From contig CAJZIB010000033.1 of the NCBI GenBank assembly GCA_916049555.1, positions 1-8,114 on the forward strand: 8,114 nucleotides of DNA. The letters are read 5' to 3'. The notes under the pieces are model-generated. The model searched no databases and was not told the origin of the DNA. It worked only from the letters and a program-made list of their open reading frames with translations. Source of the stretch: an uncultured Candidatus Saccharibacteria bacterium. GTDB lineage: Bacteria; Patescibacteriota; Saccharimonadia; Saccharimonadales; Saccharimonadaceae. Below, in pieces: positions 6,508 to 8,114 of this stretch (the stretch's first letter is position 1; each line of letters starts with the position of its first letter). Both the position numbers and the translations under genes were made by a program.

Positions 6508-6703
6508 GATTGAATAAAAAAGTTGTTCAATATAAAAATATAAGGAGCTTTGCGAAAACAAAATGGTAGACATAGGTAAGGAAACTGATTTGAATAAAAA
6601 AGTTGTACATGCAGAGGCCAAAGGCGATTTGAATAAAAAAGTAGTACGACAAGAGACCGATGATGGAGTGAATAAAAAAGTTGTACAACCAGAGGCTGAT
6701 GGC
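6508..6703 (+). repeat. 39-bp tandem repeat in the rel 5' end plus one detached copy
   Basis: Three in-frame 39-bp units lie at 6587-6625, 6626-6664 and 6665-6703, encoding DLNKKVVHAEAKG, DLNKKVVRQETDD and GVNKKVVQPEADG. The best conserved part is TTGAATAAAAAAGTTGTACA. It starts at 6590, 6629 and 6668 with at most two changes. A fourth copy (19 of 20 identical) starts at 6510, inside the parB-rel gap, 80 nt before the first coding copy and therefore out of frame with rel. The two parts of the unit differ in conservation: the 20-nt core is nearly fixed while the remainder varies. Confidence 0.9.
6542..6547 (+). promoter_or_regulatory. Shine-Dalgarno sequence at unusual distance from the rel start
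   Basis: AAGGAG ends 15 nt before ATG 6563, compared with 5-11 nt for the other Shine-Dalgarno-led genes here. No ATG, GTG or TTG in the rel frame lies between it and 6563, and an in-frame TAA at 6533 closes the frame upstream. Either initiation here is weak or the rel 5' end has been rearranged. Confidence 0.5.
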
Positions 6704-8114
6704 GAAAGAGTGAAAAAGGCGATTGAGTTTGCGAAAAAGGCTCATGAGGGGCAAAAGCGAAAAACGGGGGAACCTTATATTATTCATCCGATGGCAGTCA
6801 TGAGAACCTTGATGGACTGGGGGATGGATGAAGATACTATAATTGCCGGTGTTTTGCATGACACTGTAGAAGATACAGAGGTGACACTTGAGGATATCAA
6901 GAGGGAATTTGGTGAATCGGTGGCCTTTTTGGTGGACGGAGTGACGAAAATTGGTAAGGCAAGGCAGGGGATGCGAGATATTGACACCTATTTGCCAGCT
7001 ACCAGGGATAATTTATTAAGGTTACTAGTCGCAACAGGGGCGGATATTCGAGTTCTGATTATTAAGCTTGCGGATAGATTGCATAATTTAAGGACACTTT
7101 CAGCGCTTTCGCCGGAAAAACAGAAGAAAATTGCCAAGGAAAGTCTGGAAATTTTTGCGCCACTTGCGGATAGATTGAATATGGGGAAACTTAGGGTGGA
7201 AATGTCTGATATTGCCTTTTCGTACGTGGATCCAAAGAGATATAAAGAACTAAAGGAAATCATTGAGAAGCGGAATCAGTCTGCCGAGAAGGCCTTAAAA
7301 AGGATAAAAAATGAGGTCAGTACTGTACTAACGCGCGAAAAAATCAATTTTGAGATAAACGGACGAGTAAAATCGGTCTATTCTCTACACAAGAAACTGG
7401 CAAAATATAATCAAAATATTGATGAAGTGTATGATTTAACAGCCTTACGGGTGATTGTGGATGATATTACGAGTTGTTACCTAGTTTTAGGCTTAATTCA
7501 TTCGTTATATACGCCCATGACGGGGAGAATTAAGGATTATGTGGCGGTACCAAAGCAAAATGGCTATCAATCACTACATACGACGGTGATCACCCCTGAT
7601 AAGAGGATTGTAGAATTTCAGATTCGCACAAAAGATATGCATGAATATGCCGAGAGAGGGCTTGCGGCGAGTTTCTATTACAATGAGCAGAAGCTGACGG
7701 AGAGCTATAAAACAGGGAAGATTCAGCATCTGCCAACTAACTTATTGTGGATTTCAGAATTGCAGATGGCGGCAGCAAAATTAAGAGACGGTAAACAAAT
7801 TGACTTAAAGAAGCTGAAATTGAATCTTTTTGCAGATAAAATCTTTGTCTATACGCCAAAAGGTGACATTATCGACCTTCCGATGGGGGCTTTGCCACTT
7901 GATTTTGCGTACAGACTGCATTCGGAGCTGGGTGGGCATGTGATGGGGGCAAAGATTAATGGTAAATTATCTAATTTGAATACAAAACTAAAAAGCGGCG
8001 ATGTGGTGGAAATTATTACTAGCAAAAACCAAATGGTGAGGCCGAGCTGGTTGGATAAAATTATTACACCACATGCAAGGGCGAAAATTAAGCAGCAACT
8101 TGGTAAAACTTTTG
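6563..8114 (+). CDS. rel: Bifunctional-type (p)ppGpp synthetase/hydrolase Rel, incomplete at right edge
   Basis: Rel makes the stringent-response alarmone (p)ppGpp from ATP and GDP/GTP and also degrades it. The window shows 517 residues. Residues 9-47 are three 13-residue repeats not typical of the family. The HD hydrolase domain (about 48-200) keeps the expected residues: H75, H99-D100 and E103-D104 in HDTVEDT, and N175 in KLADRLHNLRTL. The synthetase domain (about 235-375) keeps R268, K270 and S274 (GRVKSVYS), D291 (YDLTALR), the KDYVAVPKQNGYQSLHTT block (324-341) and E351 in EFQIRT. A TGS domain starts at about 424 (DKIFVYTPKGDIIDLPMGALPLDFAY) and continues through RPSWLDKI. Both activities therefore look intact. 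The usual GRxKH is GRVKS, and AAHW is AASF. Any later helical, zinc-finger or ACT domains lie outside the window. ATG 6563 is the only standard start between the upstream stop and the repeats. It follows parB by 70 nt on the same strand and may share its transcript. Confidence 0.93.
   Translation, partial: MVDIGKETDLNKKVVHAEAKGDLNKKVVRQETDDGVNKKVVQPEADGERVKKAIEFAKKAHEGQKRKTGEPYIIHPMAVMRTLMDWGMDEDTIIAGVLHDTVEDTEVTLEDIKREFGESVAFLVDGVTKIGKARQGMRDIDTYLPATRDNLLRLLVATGADIRVLIIKLADRLHNLRTLSALSPEKQKKIAKESLEIFAPLADRLNMGKLRVEMSDIAFSYVDPKRYKELKEIIEKRNQSAEKALKRIKNEVSTVLTREKINFEINGRVKSVYSLHKKLAKYNQNIDEVYDLTALRVIVDDITSCYLVLGLIHSLYTPMTGRIKDYVAVPKQNGYQSLHTTVITPDKRIVEFQIRTKDMHEYAERGLAASFYYNEQKLTESYKTGKIQHLPTNLLWISELQMAAAKLRDGKQIDLKKLKLNLFADKIFVYTPKGDIIDLPMGALPLDFAYRLHSELGGHVMGAKINGKLSNLNTKLKSGDVVEIITSKNQMVRPSWLDKIITPHARAKIKQQLGKTF

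Noticed and set aside
6508..6703. CRISPR array suggested by regularly spaced repeats
   Set aside because: The units abut in 39-bp periods, are in frame with rel, and have similar, not unique, intervening sequence. No cas gene is in view.
6527..6859. Minus-strand open frame with repeated YNFFIQI peptides
   Set aside because: The repeated peptides are only the reverse reading of the 39-bp rel repeat, and the frame is antisense to the conserved HD domain.

Overview
The window looks like a piece of a small-genome Patescibacteria (CPR) chromosome, most likely Candidatus Saccharibacteria (TM7). This is a family-level impression, not a measured placement. It rests on a moderately AT-rich sequence, very short intergenic gaps inside operons, and a secreted LPxTG protein whose mature start (GPERPTYT...PADHATMNSITNN...GDERNFV) resembles surface proteins I associate with this phylum. 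A possible DUF5663-like helical protein and a stand-alone bL21 gene add to it. All complete genes end in TAA or TAG and none contains an in-frame TGA, so nothing suggests UGA recoding. Every gene I can support is on the + strand.

Region 1 (1-4087) is a three-gene envelope cassette. It holds a small helical acidic protein (68-454), then after a 1-nt gap a 748-residue acidic protein with one internal membrane segment and a long proline-rich stalk (456-2702), then a signal-peptide protein with a DUF11-like domain, a Pro/Lys spacer, LPHTG and a C-terminal membrane helix (2753-4087). The first 75 or so coding bases of the third gene contain three back-to-back inverted repeats, an unexplained structured stretch.

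Region 2 (4088-4465) is a 378-nt AT-rich gap without a convincing gene. It carries degenerate dispersed repeats and ends in a promoter for rplU (4466-4774, ribosomal protein bL21). An intrinsic terminator closes rplU.

Region 3 (4816-8114) is a chromosome segregation and stress block. parA (4841-5644) has no Shine-Dalgarno sequence and may be leaderless. parB (5644-6492) overlaps the parA stop. A bifunctional-type (p)ppGpp synthetase/hydrolase, rel (6563 to the right edge, incomplete), starts 70 nt later. The rel 5' end contains a 39-bp tandem repeat encoding DLNKKVV-type units, and an extra out-of-frame copy lies in the parB-rel gap. ParA and ParB would act together on chromosome segregation. 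Rel would adjust (p)ppGpp to starvation. The upstream cassette would build cell-surface structures, possibly used in contact with a host cell (inference).
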